From DATJFQ01 sp035495555 (GTDB lineage: Bacteria > Acidobacteriota > Vicinamibacteria > Vicinamibacterales > 2-12-FULL-66-21), in contig DATJFQ010000042.1 in NCBI GenBank assembly GCA_035495555.1, forward strand, positions 124,001-188,000: DNA of 64,000 nucleotides, written 5' to 3'. A model generated the notes under the pieces. It was given only the letters and a program-made list of their open reading frames with translations. It was not told the origin of the DNA and made no database searches. Made by a program: the position numbers and the translations under genes. Below are positions 1 to 8,365 of this stretch, piece after piece; within the stretch, counting starts at the first letter, position 1; the number at the start of each line of letters is the position of its first letter.

Positions 1-96
1 ACTGTTTCGGTCGCCGGCGGCCGCATCAACGGCCGCTACACATCACACCACGTCGCTGTCGGCCTGGAGTGGGTGTTTTCGAAACGGCAGGATTGA
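1..96 (+). CDS. C-terminal fragment of an outer-membrane beta-barrel protein (partial)
   Basis: An open frame enters from the left edge and stops at 94-96. The 31 visible residues alternate polar and hydrophobic positions and include VAVGLEWVF just before a short charged end (SKRQD). That is the look of a final barrel strand with its aromatic terminus, as used in outer-membrane insertion. The rest of the gene is outside the window, so the family cannot be named. It converges on the desaturase gene with only 21 bases between them. Confidence 0.55.
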   Translation, partial: TVSVAGGRINGRYTSHHVAVGLEWVFSKRQD

Positions 97-117
97 CGTC
101 CCGGCGCTGAACGCAGT

Positions 118-1137
118 TCAGCTCTTTGCGACGCGCGAGCGGCGGGTTGCGATCGGGGCCGGGGGAGTCTCGTGGCCAGCGGATTCGGACCAGTCAGTGT
201 GGGGCGCGTGATTTTCCACCAGCCACCCGTACACAAGCTGCCCGTACGTGCGCCAGCGCATCTTTTTCTGTTCGTAGAACGGCACGAGCGCCCGCTGCAG
301 TTCAGGGAGCCGATAGAACGGCACCCCCGGGAAATAGTGGTGCTCCAGATGGTAGTTGGAGTTCAGGAATGCGAAGTCCCAGAACCAACTGCCCTTCATG
401 AGCGTGCCCCATTTAGCGGGGTCGTTCGGATCGATGTCGTAATGCTGCCCGAGCCTGTTGAGTGTGAAGGCGATCGGGAAGATGAAAAAGACCGGGATGA
501 TACTCGTTCGGAGCGCGGCGTAGAACCCGAAAACGTACCAAATCACGCCGAGCGCGGTGAGGTGAGCGGCAAGCGACAGCCACCGTTCACGTTTGATCTT
601 CGCCTGCAGATCCGCCGGGTACGTGGACGACTCCTTCCGCGCGGCGCGGAAGTAGATCGGAAAGAGCGCGGGCGTGCAGTACAGCAGCTTGAACCACGGT
701 TTGTTGACCTTCGGCGAGAGGTGGTGCCGCTTCGGGTCGTCCTCGTCCGATCCCAGTTCCGCGTGATGATCCAGGTGCCAGCGCGTGAACTGGCTCGCCG
801 AGATGCCGCTGGGCACCGCATAGAGAAATCCGAGCATCCGCTCCGCGAACTGATGCCTGCGGTCGAAGATGGTGTGATGCACGACTTCGTGCAGCAGGAC
901 GGTGAAATTGAACACCGTGAACCCCTGCACGAACGCGAGCGGGATCCAGATGAGCGGGTTGTCGAACCGGATCAATCCCCACGTGGCGAGCCCCAGCATC
1001 GCGAATTGCCGGACCGCAATCGCGAAGTGCCTCCAGGGCTGCTTGCGGTGCAGTGACCGCATGAGCTCGCGCGAGATGACCGTGCCGAGCTCTGCCCGCA
1101 GCGTTCCTGCGTGCTGCGAGTAATAGTGGGATTTCAC
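118..1137 (-). CDS. Membrane fatty acid desaturase family protein
   Basis: A 339-residue integral membrane protein with the three histidine clusters of the di-iron desaturase/hydroxylase family: HEVVHH (about residue 83), HLDHH (about 121) and HLEHH (about 263), with hydrophobic stretches between them. The family inserts double bonds or hydroxyls into acyl chains or related lipids at the cytoplasmic membrane; the substrate is not readable here. GTG at 1137 is chosen because a TAAAAT box lies 9 bases upstream and no ribosome binding site is visible. Nearby ATG codons would cut into the conserved N-terminal part. It is probably a single-gene unit. Confidence 0.85.
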   Translation of the reverse strand: MKSHYYSQHAGTLRAELGTVISRELMRSLHRKQPWRHFAIAVRQFAMLGLATWGLIRFDNPLIWIPLAFVQGFTVFNFTVLLHEVVHHTIFDRRHQFAERMLGFLYAVPSGISASQFTRWHLDHHAELGSDEDDPKRHHLSPKVNKPWFKLLYCTPALFPIYFRAARKESSTYPADLQAKIKRERWLSLAAHLTALGVIWYVFGFYAALRTSIIPVFFIFPIAFTLNRLGQHYDIDPNDPAKWGTLMKGSWFWDFAFLNSNYHLEHHYFPGVPFYRLPELQRALVPFYEQKKMRWRTYGQLVYGWLVENHAPHTDWSESAGHETPPAPIATRRSRVAKS

Positions 1138-1146
1138 GACAGAGCT

Positions 1147-1152
1147 ATTTTA
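1147..1152 (-). promoter_or_regulatory. -10 box of the desaturase gene, short-leader type
   Basis: TAAAAT on the minus strand ends 9 bases before the GTG start. Transcription from it would begin within about three bases of the start codon. No -35 box is obvious. Confidence 0.4.
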
Positions 1153-1181
1153 CCAGCCTGGGGTGCGGGTGGATGGAGCCT

Positions 1182-1204
1182 GGTGAGGCCGGGCCGGCCC
1201 CACC
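1182..1204 (-). terminator. Palindrome after atpE, possible terminator
   Basis: A 23-base near-perfect palindrome (GGTGAGGCCGGGC then its complement) lies about 30 bases beyond the atpE stop. It lacks a T run, so it would be a non-canonical terminator or a transcript-end stabiliser for the ATP synthase unit. Confidence 0.35.
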
Positions 1205-1236
1205 ATGGCTCAGGCGGCTGGACGCCGCCGGCGTGC

Positions 1237-1572
1237 TTACTTCCCGAACGGCGTCAGGAAGAAGAGGATGAGCGAGATCAGCAGGACGTAGATGACGAGC
1301 GATTCAATGAGCACGAGGCCGAGAATCAGCGCGCCGCGGATGTCGCCCGTGGCACTCGGGTTCCGCGCGATCGCCTCGCAGGCAGCGGCAATCGACCGCC
1401 CCTGACCGAGCGCGCCGCCGAACGCCGCAATGCCCAGCGCGAACCCGGCGGTGATGATCGACCAGCGGGCCACTTCGCTGCCCGCGGCGGCATCCGTCCC
1501 CTGCGCGTAGAGCGGCGCGAACGCCCCCGCGAGAACGACGAGCGCGATTGTCATGAGACTGCGTTTACTCAC
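1237..1572 (-). CDS. atpE: ATP synthase F0 subunit c
   Basis: 111 residues. An N-terminal leader-like segment (to about residue 24, ending LYAQG) precedes the hairpin of two membrane helices. The polar loop has ARNP (69-72) and the ion-carrying carboxylate is Glu90 in helix 2 (LIESLVIY). Subunit c forms the rotor ring that translocates protons or sodium. GTG at 1572 is preferred because GGAGG lies 6-7 bases upstream; the in-frame ATG six codons later has none. It follows atpB by 44 bases. An extra N-terminal hydrophobic leader is longer than in E. coli subunit c (79 residues). Confidence 0.93.
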   Translation of the reverse strand: MSKRSLMTIALVVLAGAFAPLYAQGTDAAAGSEVARWSIITAGFALGIAAFGGALGQGRSIAAACEAIARNPSATGDIRGALILGLVLIESLVIYVLLISLILFFLTPFGK

Positions 1573-1616
1573 CACGTTCCTCCCTGATGTCGACGGTTGA
1601 ATGACGAATGCCGAAG

Positions 1617-2426
1617 TTACGCCGCCGCCGGGGCATGGATGCCCGACGGTGCGTCGTGCCCGTGTTGATCGTGCTCGTGCTCCACGGCGACGGCGCCCTG
1701 CAGGTAGATGATGGAGAGCAGCACGAAGATGAACGCCTGCAGACCGCCCGTGATCAGGCCGAGCAGCATCATGGGGACCGGGATGACGAACGGAATGATG
1801 CTGCCGAGGATCAGGATCACGAGCTCTTCGCCGAAGATGTTCCCGAACAGCCGCAGCGACAACGACATGATGCGCGACGTGTGGCTGATGATCTCGATCG
1901 GGAACATGACGAACCCGATCCACCACGGCGCGCCGGGCGGCGCCCAGAAATGCTTCACGTAGTTGACGATCCCGTTCTGCCTGATGCCTTCGAAGTGGTA
2001 GTAGACCCAGATCGTGAGGGCGCAGCCGAGCGTCACGTTGATGCTGCTCGTGGGCGCCATCAGCCCCGGCACGAGGCCCGCGTAGTTGCCAATCAGGATG
2101 AACAGCCCGAGTGCCGAGATGAGCGGCAGGTATCGCTTCCCCGTGCCCGGCCCGATCCATTCCTCGATCATCCCGTTCATCATCACCACGCCGTCTTCCA
2201 GCAGGATCTGGAACCGGCTCGGATGCTCGACGCTGAGACGCGATCGCACGAGGAGGCACATGACCGTAATCGCGGCGACGATGAGGATCGTCATCACGAT
2301 GTAGTTGGGAATAATCTCGGGCCCCTGGAGATGAAACCCGAAGGGCGCCAGCGCGGCGGCCACGATCGGACCGAGGACCGCGTTGACGGCCTCCACGATC
2401 CACAAGGGATGTTCGAGCTTCTCCAT
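1617..2426 (-). CDS. atpB: ATP synthase F0 subunit a
   Basis: 269 residues with five or six membrane helices. It carries the family signature SLRLFGN near residue 200, whose Arg faces the Glu of subunit c in the ion path. Start ATG 2426 has GGGAAGAG just upstream. The frame stays open for a further 32 codons upstream, but that part overlaps the preceding gene and looks like non-membrane sequence. The C-terminus is rich in His, Asp and Glu (EHEHDQHGHD), which may bind metal or simply be a tail. It lies between the AtpI-like gene and atpE. Confidence 0.93.
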   Translation of the reverse strand: MEKLEHPLWIVEAVNAVLGPIVAAALAPFGFHLQGPEIIPNYIVMTILIVAAITVMCLLVRSRLSVEHPSRFQILLEDGVVMMNGMIEEWIGPGTGKRYLPLISALGLFILIGNYAGLVPGLMAPTSSINVTLGCALTIWVYYHFEGIRQNGIVNYVKHFWAPPGAPWWIGFVMFPIEIISHTSRIMSLSLRLFGNIFGEELVILILGSIIPFVIPVPMMLLGLITGGLQAFIFVLLSIIYLQGAVAVEHEHDQHGHDAPSGIHAPAAA

Positions 2427-2454
2427 CTCTTCCCGCCGGAAGTCCGCGCTGCCG

Positions 2455-2841
2455 CTATTTGTGCCTGAAGAGCCGTGCAGCTTCGACAGCCGCCACGGCC
2501 ACGAACGAAGACGCGCCCGCAATGAGCCCTATCGGGTGCAGGCGCAAACGCGCAATCATAACGTACGCCAGAAACGCGAGTAAAGCGTATCGGCCCGTCA
2601 GCTTGACGAGGGCAAACCCCGTATTGACGCGGGGCGCCGGCGACCGCGGATCGTCCGCAAACGCGGTCACATCGAGGATCGCGCCCTTGATCAACAGAAA
2701 GCTGATGCCGGCGAGAATCCCCCCGCCGGCGACCGCCGCGGCCGCGCCGCCGCCGGACACCCCGAACGCGATCGCCGCGAAGAGCACGCATGCCACGCAC
2801 GCGTTCCGCTGGAGGCGGCGAAGCAGATCGTCGCCCGCCAC
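2455..2841 (-). CDS. atpI: AtpI-like ATP synthase accessory membrane protein (subunit I)
   Basis: 128 residues with four predicted membrane helices and little else conserved, sitting directly before atpB as atpI does in most bacteria. The known role of AtpI is to help assemble the c-ring or to act as a cation channel. The assignment rests on position and topology more than on a motif. It is one base downstream of the AtpZ-like gene, so the two are surely cotranscribed. Confidence 0.7.
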   Translation of the reverse strand: MAGDDLLRRLQRNACVACVLFAAIAFGVSGGGAAAAVAGGGILAGISFLLIKGAILDVTAFADDPRSPAPRVNTGFALVKLTGRYALLAFLAYVMIARLRLHPIGLIAGASSFVAVAAVEAARLFRHK

Positions 2842-2842
2842 G

Positions 2843-3085
2843 CTACTTGATTGACCGGCTCGCGCGGACGACGCTTACGACGCCCGCCGCAAGGCCCAGG
2901 AAGAACCCGATGAAGAACCCCCAGTGGCCGCGGCCGACGAAGTGATCGACCAGCAGCCCGGCGCCGCATCCGATGACGATCGACAGGACGAACGCGAAAC
3001 CGACGCTGCCGAGCGTGCCCATTTCCCGCATCGCGTCGGCGGTCGAGTTGGGCCCCTGTGGTTTCTTCTGTGGCTCTTCGGTCAT
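2843..3085 (-). CDS. AtpZ-like small membrane protein of the ATP synthase locus
   Basis: 80 residues: a polar N-terminus rich in Pro, Lys and Gln, then two membrane helices (about 27-46 and 54-72) separated by a short loop with LLVDHFVGRGHWG. This matches the putative F0F1 ATPase subunit family (AtpZ), which partners AtpI in cation transport or c-ring assembly. The Gly-rich first helix and the Asp of the loop are typical. It precedes the AtpI-like gene. Confidence 0.72.
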   Translation of the reverse strand: MTEEPQKKPQGPNSTADAMREMGTLGSVGFAFVLSIVIGCGAGLLVDHFVGRGHWGFFIGFFLGLAAGVVSVVRASRSIK

Positions 3086-3092
3086 GGCGCGC

Positions 3093-3347
3093 TCACCGCG
3101 CCTTCCGGGACGGCGCGGCCGTCTCGCCGCAGGATCCGAATGCCGCGTCGAAGCCCGGCGGCACGCTCGGCGCGGGCACTGCCGCCGTTGTCACAGGAGC
3201 GGGGGAGGCCGAGCAATCGGCAGCGGCTTTCACCGGCAGCCGGCGGGTCGACCGGGCGAGCGCCAGCGTCAGATTGAAATAGAGCACCACGGCGGCGAAC
3301 GCCACCAGCAGCACCCGGAACACCACGGCAGAGGCAGCGCGGGTCAT
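3093..3347 (-). CDS. Small single-span membrane protein of unknown function
   Basis: 84 residues; one hydrophobic helix (about residues 7-29) and then a Pro/Ala-rich tail with two Cys residues. No family is recognised. It begins at ATG 3347 with AAGGTG upstream and ends 7 bases before the AtpZ-like gene, so it is probably the first gene of the ATP synthase accessory unit. Its reality is supported by the ribosome binding site and the tight spacing, but not by homology. Confidence 0.5.
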   Translation of the reverse strand: MTRAASAVVFRVLLVAFAAVVLYFNLTLALARSTRRLPVKAAADCSASPAPVTTAAVPAPSVPPGFDAAFGSCGETAAPSRKAR

Positions 3348-3469
3348 GCTGACACCTTACCTTGCTTAAACCATTGATCCCAAGATCTTTAGATCAGAGC
3401 ATCCTGCTCCGTACAGGCCCCGGATCCCTGCAGCTTTGCTCTATACTCGAAACGAAAGGCACGTGCCAC

Positions 3470-4345
3470 ATGACTCGACGGTTGAGCGCTCTCGTTCTCG
3501 CGGCGTCCTGTCTGACACCCGTCACCGCACTCGGTCAGGCGAAGCCGATCAGCGTGTATGCGAGCGTCCTCGACGCGAACGGCCATCCTGTCCAGGGCCT
3601 GTCCGCCGCGGACTTCAAGGTGCGGGAAGACAACGTCGCGCGGGAGGTGCTCTCGGTCAAGCCGGCGGCCGAGCGGCTCACCATCGCGCTGCTCCTCGAT
3701 AACAGTCAGGCGGCGTCGGGCGCGACGCAGATGATCCGGGACGGCGCCCGTGACTTCATCAAGGCGCTTTCCGGCAAGGCTGAAATCGCCGTGGTCACGT
3801 TTGGCGACCGTCCCACGATTGTCCAGGACTATACGACGGACGAGAAACGCCTGCTCGACGCGGTCGGCCGCTTCTTTCCGCAACCCGGCGCGGGCGCGTA
3901 TTTCGACGACGCGGTCTATGAGGTCAGCCGCGGATTGCAGAAGCGCGACGCCCCCCGCGGCGTGATCGCGGCCCTCCTCGTTGAGGATGCGCACGAATTC
4001 AGCAATCGTTTCTATCAGCAGATCCTGGACGAACTCGCGAAGAGCGGCGCGACCCTCGACGTGCTCGCGCTGGGGCAGCCGAGCGGCGCGCAAACCGATG
4101 AATTGCGTAATCGCAACCAGGTGCTGGCGCTTGGCACCGACCGCACCGGCGGCCGCCGCGATCAACTGCTGGCGGCAACGGCCATCCCTGGCGCGATGAA
4201 GCAGCTCGCCGACGAACTCGCCAGCCAATATGTCGTTACCTATGCGCGTCCCGAGACTCTGATCCCTCCAGAGAAGGTATCGGTGACGGCGACCAAGCCG
4301 GGCCTCACGGTGCGCGCACGCACACAGGCTCCACAAGTGAAATGA
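3470..4345 (+). CDS. Exported VWFA-domain protein, first copy (degenerate metal site)
   Basis: 291 residues; signal peptide to about residue 24 (ALGQA), a short beta-rich segment with the phrase SAADFKVREDNVAREV, then a von Willebrand factor A domain starting TIALLLDNSQ. This is the architecture of the acidobacterial VWFA-related family. The metal-binding DxSxS motif is changed to DNSQA, so metal-dependent ligand binding is doubtful. ATG 3470 is chosen because GAAAGG lies 11 bases upstream and the signal peptide begins there. A TATACT box near 3441 could be its promoter. The stop overlaps the start of the second VWFA gene (ATGA). Confidence 0.82.
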   Translation: MTRRLSALVLAASCLTPVTALGQAKPISVYASVLDANGHPVQGLSAADFKVREDNVAREVLSVKPAAERLTIALLLDNSQAASGATQMIRDGARDFIKALSGKAEIAVVTFGDRPTIVQDYTTDEKRLLDAVGRFFPQPGAGAYFDDAVYEVSRGLQKRDAPRGVIAALLVEDAHEFSNRFYQQILDELAKSGATLDVLALGQPSGAQTDELRNRNQVLALGTDRTGGRRDQLLAATAIPGAMKQLADELASQYVVTYARPETLIPPEKVSVTATKPGLTVRARTQAPQVK

Positions 4346-5268
4346 CCCGTCAGACCTGTCTGGTCCTCGTCGCCGCGGCGCTCGCGGCGGTCGGTCTCGC
4401 TGCGCAGCAGCGGTTTCGCGCCGGCGTCGAACTGGTCTCGTTGACCGTGACGGCGACGGATACGACCGGCAAATACATTACCGACCTGAACCAGGACGAT
4501 TTCGACGTTTACGAAGACGGCGCAAAGCAGCAGATCACCTTCTTCTCGAAGAGCCAGCAGCCCATCTCGCTGGCGCTGCTGCTCGACACGAGCGCGAGCA
4601 TGGAAGAACGCATGGGCATCGCGCAGGAGGCCGCGATCGGCTTCGCGCGGCAGCTTCATCGGAATGACCAGGCCGAAGTCATCGACTTCGACAGCCAGGT
4701 GCGCATCCTCGCGCCGTTCACCAGCGACGCCGCCGCGCTGGAAAAAGCCATCCGGTCGACGACCGCGAACGGATCGACATCGCTCTACAACGCCATCTAC
4801 ATCTCGCTCAAGGACCTGAAGAAGGCGCGCGCGGCATCGCCGGACGATATCCGGCGGCAGGCGATCGTGCTGCTCTCCGACGGCGACGACACGTCGAGCC
4901 TCGTGGAATTCGACGAAGTGCTCGATCTCGCGAAACGCAGCGAGACGGCGATCTACGCGATCGGCCTGCGGCAGGGAGAGATCGCGCGCCGCGAGTTCAA
5001 GGAGGCGGAATTCGTCCTGCGGCAGCTCGCCCAGGAAACGGGCGGACATGTGTACTTTCCGACCGACGCACGCGAACTGCCGAAGATCTATCAGCAGATC
5101 TGGGAAGAGCTCGCCAGCCAGTACACCATCGCGTATTCCTCGTCGAATCCGAAGCGCGACGGCGCGTGGCGGCGGATCCAGATCCGGGTGCACCGGCCCG
5201 GGGTGATCGCGCGCACGAAAACGGGCTACTACGGCCCGACCACCACCGCCTCATCAGAATCCAGATGA
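4342..5268 (+). CDS. Exported VWFA-domain protein, second copy (intact MIDAS)
   Basis: 308 residues; signal peptide to about residue 20 (VGLAAQ), the domain entry phrase NQDDFDVYEDGAKQQI, then a VWFA domain with an intact metal site (DTSAS, about residue 80) and a later SDGDD. It is a paralogue of the preceding gene, and both end in the phrase LASQYxxxY. The family is secreted or periplasmic and its ligands are unknown. The stop overlaps the start of hemX (ATGA at 5265-5268), so it is translationally coupled to heme genes. That link is unusual. Confidence 0.87.
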   Translation: MTRQTCLVLVAAALAAVGLAAQQRFRAGVELVSLTVTATDTTGKYITDLNQDDFDVYEDGAKQQITFFSKSQQPISLALLLDTSASMEERMGIAQEAAIGFARQLHRNDQAEVIDFDSQVRILAPFTSDAAALEKAIRSTTANGSTSLYNAIYISLKDLKKARAASPDDIRRQAIVLLSDGDDTSSLVEFDEVLDLAKRSETAIYAIGLRQGEIARREFKEAEFVLRQLAQETGGHVYFPTDARELPKIYQQIWEELASQYTIAYSSSNPKRDGAWRRIQIRVHRPGVIARTKTGYYGPTTTASSESR

Positions 5269-6092
5269 CGATAGGGTCATGGCTTCCGGCGGTGCTGTAC
5301 ACGGCGGCGGCCGCGGTCTATCTGGCGAACTTCGCCCGGCCGAAGCCGGGGGTCGGCCGCGCCGGCACCGCGCTGCTCGGCGCCGGTGTGCTCGCGCACA
5401 CGTTCCTCATCGGCATGCAGACTGTCCAGGCCGGGTACGCGCCGCTCGTCGGCACGACGGCCGCGGTGTCTGCGTTCGTGTGGCTGCTCGGCCTCGCGTA
5501 CCTTTACATCGAGCTGTCGACCGACGAGCGCGCCATGGGCGCGTTCGTGGCCGTGCTGATGGCCGCGCTCGCGGTGCTGCCTGCGCTCAACCCCGGTGTC
5601 GAATCGCGGCCGCCGCTGCTCCGCAGCCCGCTGTTCACCATCCACGTGCTCTCGCTTCTCTTTGCCTACGCGAGCTTCGCGCTCGCGTTCGTGATCGGCA
5701 TCACGTACGTGCTGCTGTTCAAGGAGATCAAGGCGAAACACCTGGGCTTCTTCTACGCGCGGCTCCCCAGCCTGCAGGCGCTCGACATGATGAACGCCCG
5801 GGCCATCGGCGTCGGCTGGGCGCTGCTGACAGCCGGCGTCATCGTCGGCGCGATCTGGGCGACGCAGGTGCACGCGTCGCCGGATCCGCGCGCGAAGGCG
5901 ATGTCGTTCGCGGATCCGAAGATTCTGCTCGCGGTTCTCTGCTGGGCGATGTACACGTTCGCCTTCGTCGCGCGCGGCGCGATCGGGTGGAGCGGCCGCC
6001 GTGCGGCGTGGCTGTCGGCCATCGGGTTCGTCATCGTGCTGTTGAATTTCCTGCCGGTGGGATATTTCCTGACCAGGAGTCATAACTTCTAG
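5265..6092 (+). CDS. hemX: HemX/CcsA-type membrane protein
   Basis: 275 residues with about eight membrane helices of the cytochrome c assembly (CcsA/CcmC) superfamily. The tryptophan-rich WWD heme-handling loop of true CcsA is not evident, so HemX is the better call. In Bacillus HemX lies beside hemA and lowers glutamyl-tRNA reductase levels. Here too it directly precedes hemA: its stop TAG overlaps the hemA GTG by one base. Start ATG 5265 overlaps the stop of the VWFA gene. A conserved His lies in SPLFTIHVLSLL. Confidence 0.8.
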   Translation: MTIGSWLPAVLYTAAAAVYLANFARPKPGVGRAGTALLGAGVLAHTFLIGMQTVQAGYAPLVGTTAAVSAFVWLLGLAYLYIELSTDERAMGAFVAVLMAALAVLPALNPGVESRPPLLRSPLFTIHVLSLLFAYASFALAFVIGITYVLLFKEIKAKHLGFFYARLPSLQALDMMNARAIGVGWALLTAGVIVGAIWATQVHASPDPRAKAMSFADPKILLAVLCWAMYTFAFVARGAIGWSGRRAAWLSAIGFVIVLLNFLPVGYFLTRSHNF

Positions 6093-7402
6093 TGAGGCTG
6101 TTCGCCGTCGGCGTTACGCATCGGACCGCGCCCATCGAACTGCGCGAATGCGTCGACTTTGCGCGCACCGGGGTCGACTCGGCGCTGCTGGCGCTCACGT
6201 CGAACGGCGTTGCACGCGAAGCGGTCGTGCTCTCGACGTGCAACCGGGCGGAAATCTATGCCGTCGCAGACGACGACCGGGCCGGCGAGGCGGTAGGGCG
6301 CTTCATCGGCGACTATCATCGCGTGCCCTGGGACCGGCTCGCGCCGCACGTCTTCCAGCACCGCGGGGCCGAGGCCGCCGACCACCTGTTCCGCGTCGCC
6401 GCCGGCCTCGACTCGCTCGTCGTGGGGGAGCCGCAGATCCTCGGCCAGGTCAAGGATGCCTTCGCCACGGCCAATGGTCTCAAGCAGACGGGTGCCGTGA
6501 CGCACCGGTTGTTCAACACGGCGTTCACGGTCGGCAAGCGCGTCCGCACCGAAACAGGATTGGGCGAAGGCGCCGTGTCGGTGAGCTACGCCGCTATCGC
6601 GCTTGCAAAGAAGATCTTCGGCGACCTGACCGGACTCGAGGTGTTGATCCTCGGCGCGGGCGAGATGGCCAAACTCACCGGCGTCCACCTTCGGGCGCAG
6701 CGCGTCAAGGGGCTCACGATTGCAAGCCGCACGGCATCGTCTGCTGACGCGCTTGCCCGGCAGGTGAACGGACGCGCCGTCGCGTGGTCGCAGCTTCCCG
6801 ATGCCCTCGCCGACGCGGATATCGTGATCGGCGCGACCGGCGCACCCGAACCGGTGCTCACGCGCGCGCGCGTCGAGGAGACCATGCGCCCCCGGCGCAG
6901 CCGCCCGCTGTTCGTCATCGACATCGCCGTTCCGCGCGACGTCGAGTCGGCGGTCGGCGATCTCGATCAGGTGTTTCTCTATAACATCGACGACCTGCGA
7001 ACGATCGTGAAAGAGAACCTGGCGCGCCGATCGGCGGAACTCGACCGGGCCGAGCGCATCGTCACCGAGGAGGTCGCGCGGTTCGCGACCTGGATGCAGT
7101 CGCGCGAAATCCTCCCCACGGTGGTCGCGCTGCGGCAGCGGTTCGAAGCCATCCGCCGCGCGGAACTGCTGCGCCTCGAACCGAAGCTGGCGGGGCTGCC
7201 GCCCGAGGCGAGGGCGCGGATCGACGAAATCACCCATCTCATCGTCGAAAAACTCCTGCTCTCCCCCACCGAGCAGCTCAAATCGGTCACCGACGAGGCG
7301 CTGATGGTCAGCTACTCGGACGCGGTGAACAGGCTGTTCGGCCTGGCTTCCGACGACAGCGCGCCCGCGATCGACAGGCGCCGCGGGCAGAAGGCGTCCT
7401 GA
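6092..7402 (+). CDS. hemA: Glutamyl-tRNA reductase
   Basis: 436 residues. It catalyses the first committed step of the C5 heme pathway, reducing glutamyl-tRNA to glutamate-1-semialdehyde with NADPH. The nucleophile Cys50 sits in STCNRAEIY. The N-terminal motif is GVTHRTAPIELRE, GEPQILGQVK follows near residue 113, and the Rossmann fold carries VLILGAGEMAKL. GTG 6092 is used because it overlaps the hemX stop and gives the canonical N-terminus; AGGAG lies 13 bases upstream. Its stop overlaps the hemC start by one base. Confidence 0.97.
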   Translation: MRLFAVGVTHRTAPIELRECVDFARTGVDSALLALTSNGVAREAVVLSTCNRAEIYAVADDDRAGEAVGRFIGDYHRVPWDRLAPHVFQHRGAEAADHLFRVAAGLDSLVVGEPQILGQVKDAFATANGLKQTGAVTHRLFNTAFTVGKRVRTETGLGEGAVSVSYAAIALAKKIFGDLTGLEVLILGAGEMAKLTGVHLRAQRVKGLTIASRTASSADALARQVNGRAVAWSQLPDALADADIVIGATGAPEPVLTRARVEETMRPRRSRPLFVIDIAVPRDVESAVGDLDQVFLYNIDDLRTIVKENLARRSAELDRAERIVTEEVARFATWMQSREILPTVVALRQRFEAIRRAELLRLEPKLAGLPPEARARIDEITHLIVEKLLLSPTEQLKSVTDEALMVSYSDAVNRLFGLASDDSAPAIDRRRGQKAS

Positions 7403-8349
7403 TGCCGCGGGTGCGGCTCGGCACGCGCGGCAGCCAGCTTGCGCTCTGGCAGGCGCGCGCCGTGGAAACACAGCTCGAGCAGCGCGGCCACATCGTCGAA
7501 ATCTGCGTCATCAGCACGTCCGGCGATCGACTCCATGACGCCTCGCTCGCGGGAATCGGCGGCAAGGGGCTGTTCGTCAAGGAAATCGAAGAGGCGCTCG
7601 CGGCGCGCACCATCGACGCCGCCGTGCACAGCGCGAAGGACATGCCGGCGTCACTGCCTGAGTGGGCGCTGGTGGGCGCCGTCCTGCCGCGCGAGGATCC
7701 GCGCGACGCGCTCGTGCTGCCGAATGCGCCCGCCGTGTCGGACATCGCGAGCGCCGTGACGATGATCGGCGACAGCCCGACAATCGGGACGAGCAGCGTT
7801 CGACGTATTGCGCAGCTCTCGATGCTGTTGCCGCGGGCGAGGTTCGAGCCGGTCCGTGGAAACGTGGACACCCGGCTGCGGAAGCTGGACGCGGGAGGAT
7901 TCGACGCAATCGTGCTCGCCGCCGCCGGGATGAAACGCCTCGGCCTGAGCGGCCGGATCTCGGCTGCGATTCCTCCGACCGCGTGCATCCCGGCGCCAGG
8001 CCAGGGCATCGTCGCGGTCGAGGTCCGCGCGGACGACGAAACGACGCGCGCTGCGGTCGAAGCGATCAATGATGAGGAGTCCGCAGCCGCGCTCGCGGCC
8101 GAGCGCGCCGTCGTCCAAGCGCTGGGCGGCGGATGTCAACTGCCGCTCGGAGCCATCGCGACAATCGATGGCAGCGACATGGACGTGCAGGCGATTGTCG
8201 CGTCGATCGACGGCCATCGGAGCGTCAAGCGAGGCGCCCGCGGGCCGGCGAACCGGCCGCGTGATCTGGGGCAGCAGCTCGCGGATGCGCTGATCGCAGG
8301 CGGTGCGGCGGCGATCCTCGACGAATGCCGGACAACCCACGACGATTGA
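7402..8349 (+). CDS. hemC: Porphobilinogen deaminase (hydroxymethylbilane synthase)
   Basis: 315 residues. It joins four porphobilinogens into hydroxymethylbilane. Visible family features are RGSQLALWQA at the N-terminus, VHSAKDMP (about residue 75), the Arg-rich cofactor region, and GGGCQLPLGA with the Cys (about 245) that carries the dipyrromethane cofactor. The length is normal. It overlaps hemA by one base (TGATG) and is followed after 16 bases by the cobA-hemD fusion. Confidence 0.97.
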   Translation: MPRVRLGTRGSQLALWQARAVETQLEQRGHIVEICVISTSGDRLHDASLAGIGGKGLFVKEIEEALAARTIDAAVHSAKDMPASLPEWALVGAVLPREDPRDALVLPNAPAVSDIASAVTMIGDSPTIGTSSVRRIAQLSMLLPRARFEPVRGNVDTRLRKLDAGGFDAIVLAAAGMKRLGLSGRISAAIPPTACIPAPGQGIVAVEVRADDETTRAAVEAINDEESAAALAAERAVVQALGGGCQLPLGAIATIDGSDMDVQAIVASIDGHRSVKRGARGPANRPRDLGQQLADALIAGGAAAILDECRTTHDD

Positions 8350-8365
8350 CAATGGCGAGCGACGA

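Noticed and set aside
118..1137. Long open frames antisense to the desaturase and to many other genes (for example opposite the heme genes, the ADOP gene and the DHO genes)
   Set aside because: High G+C DNA leaves antisense frames open. Their products are Arg/Pro/Ala-rich, lack family motifs and have no ribosome binding sites, while the opposite strand encodes clear enzymes.
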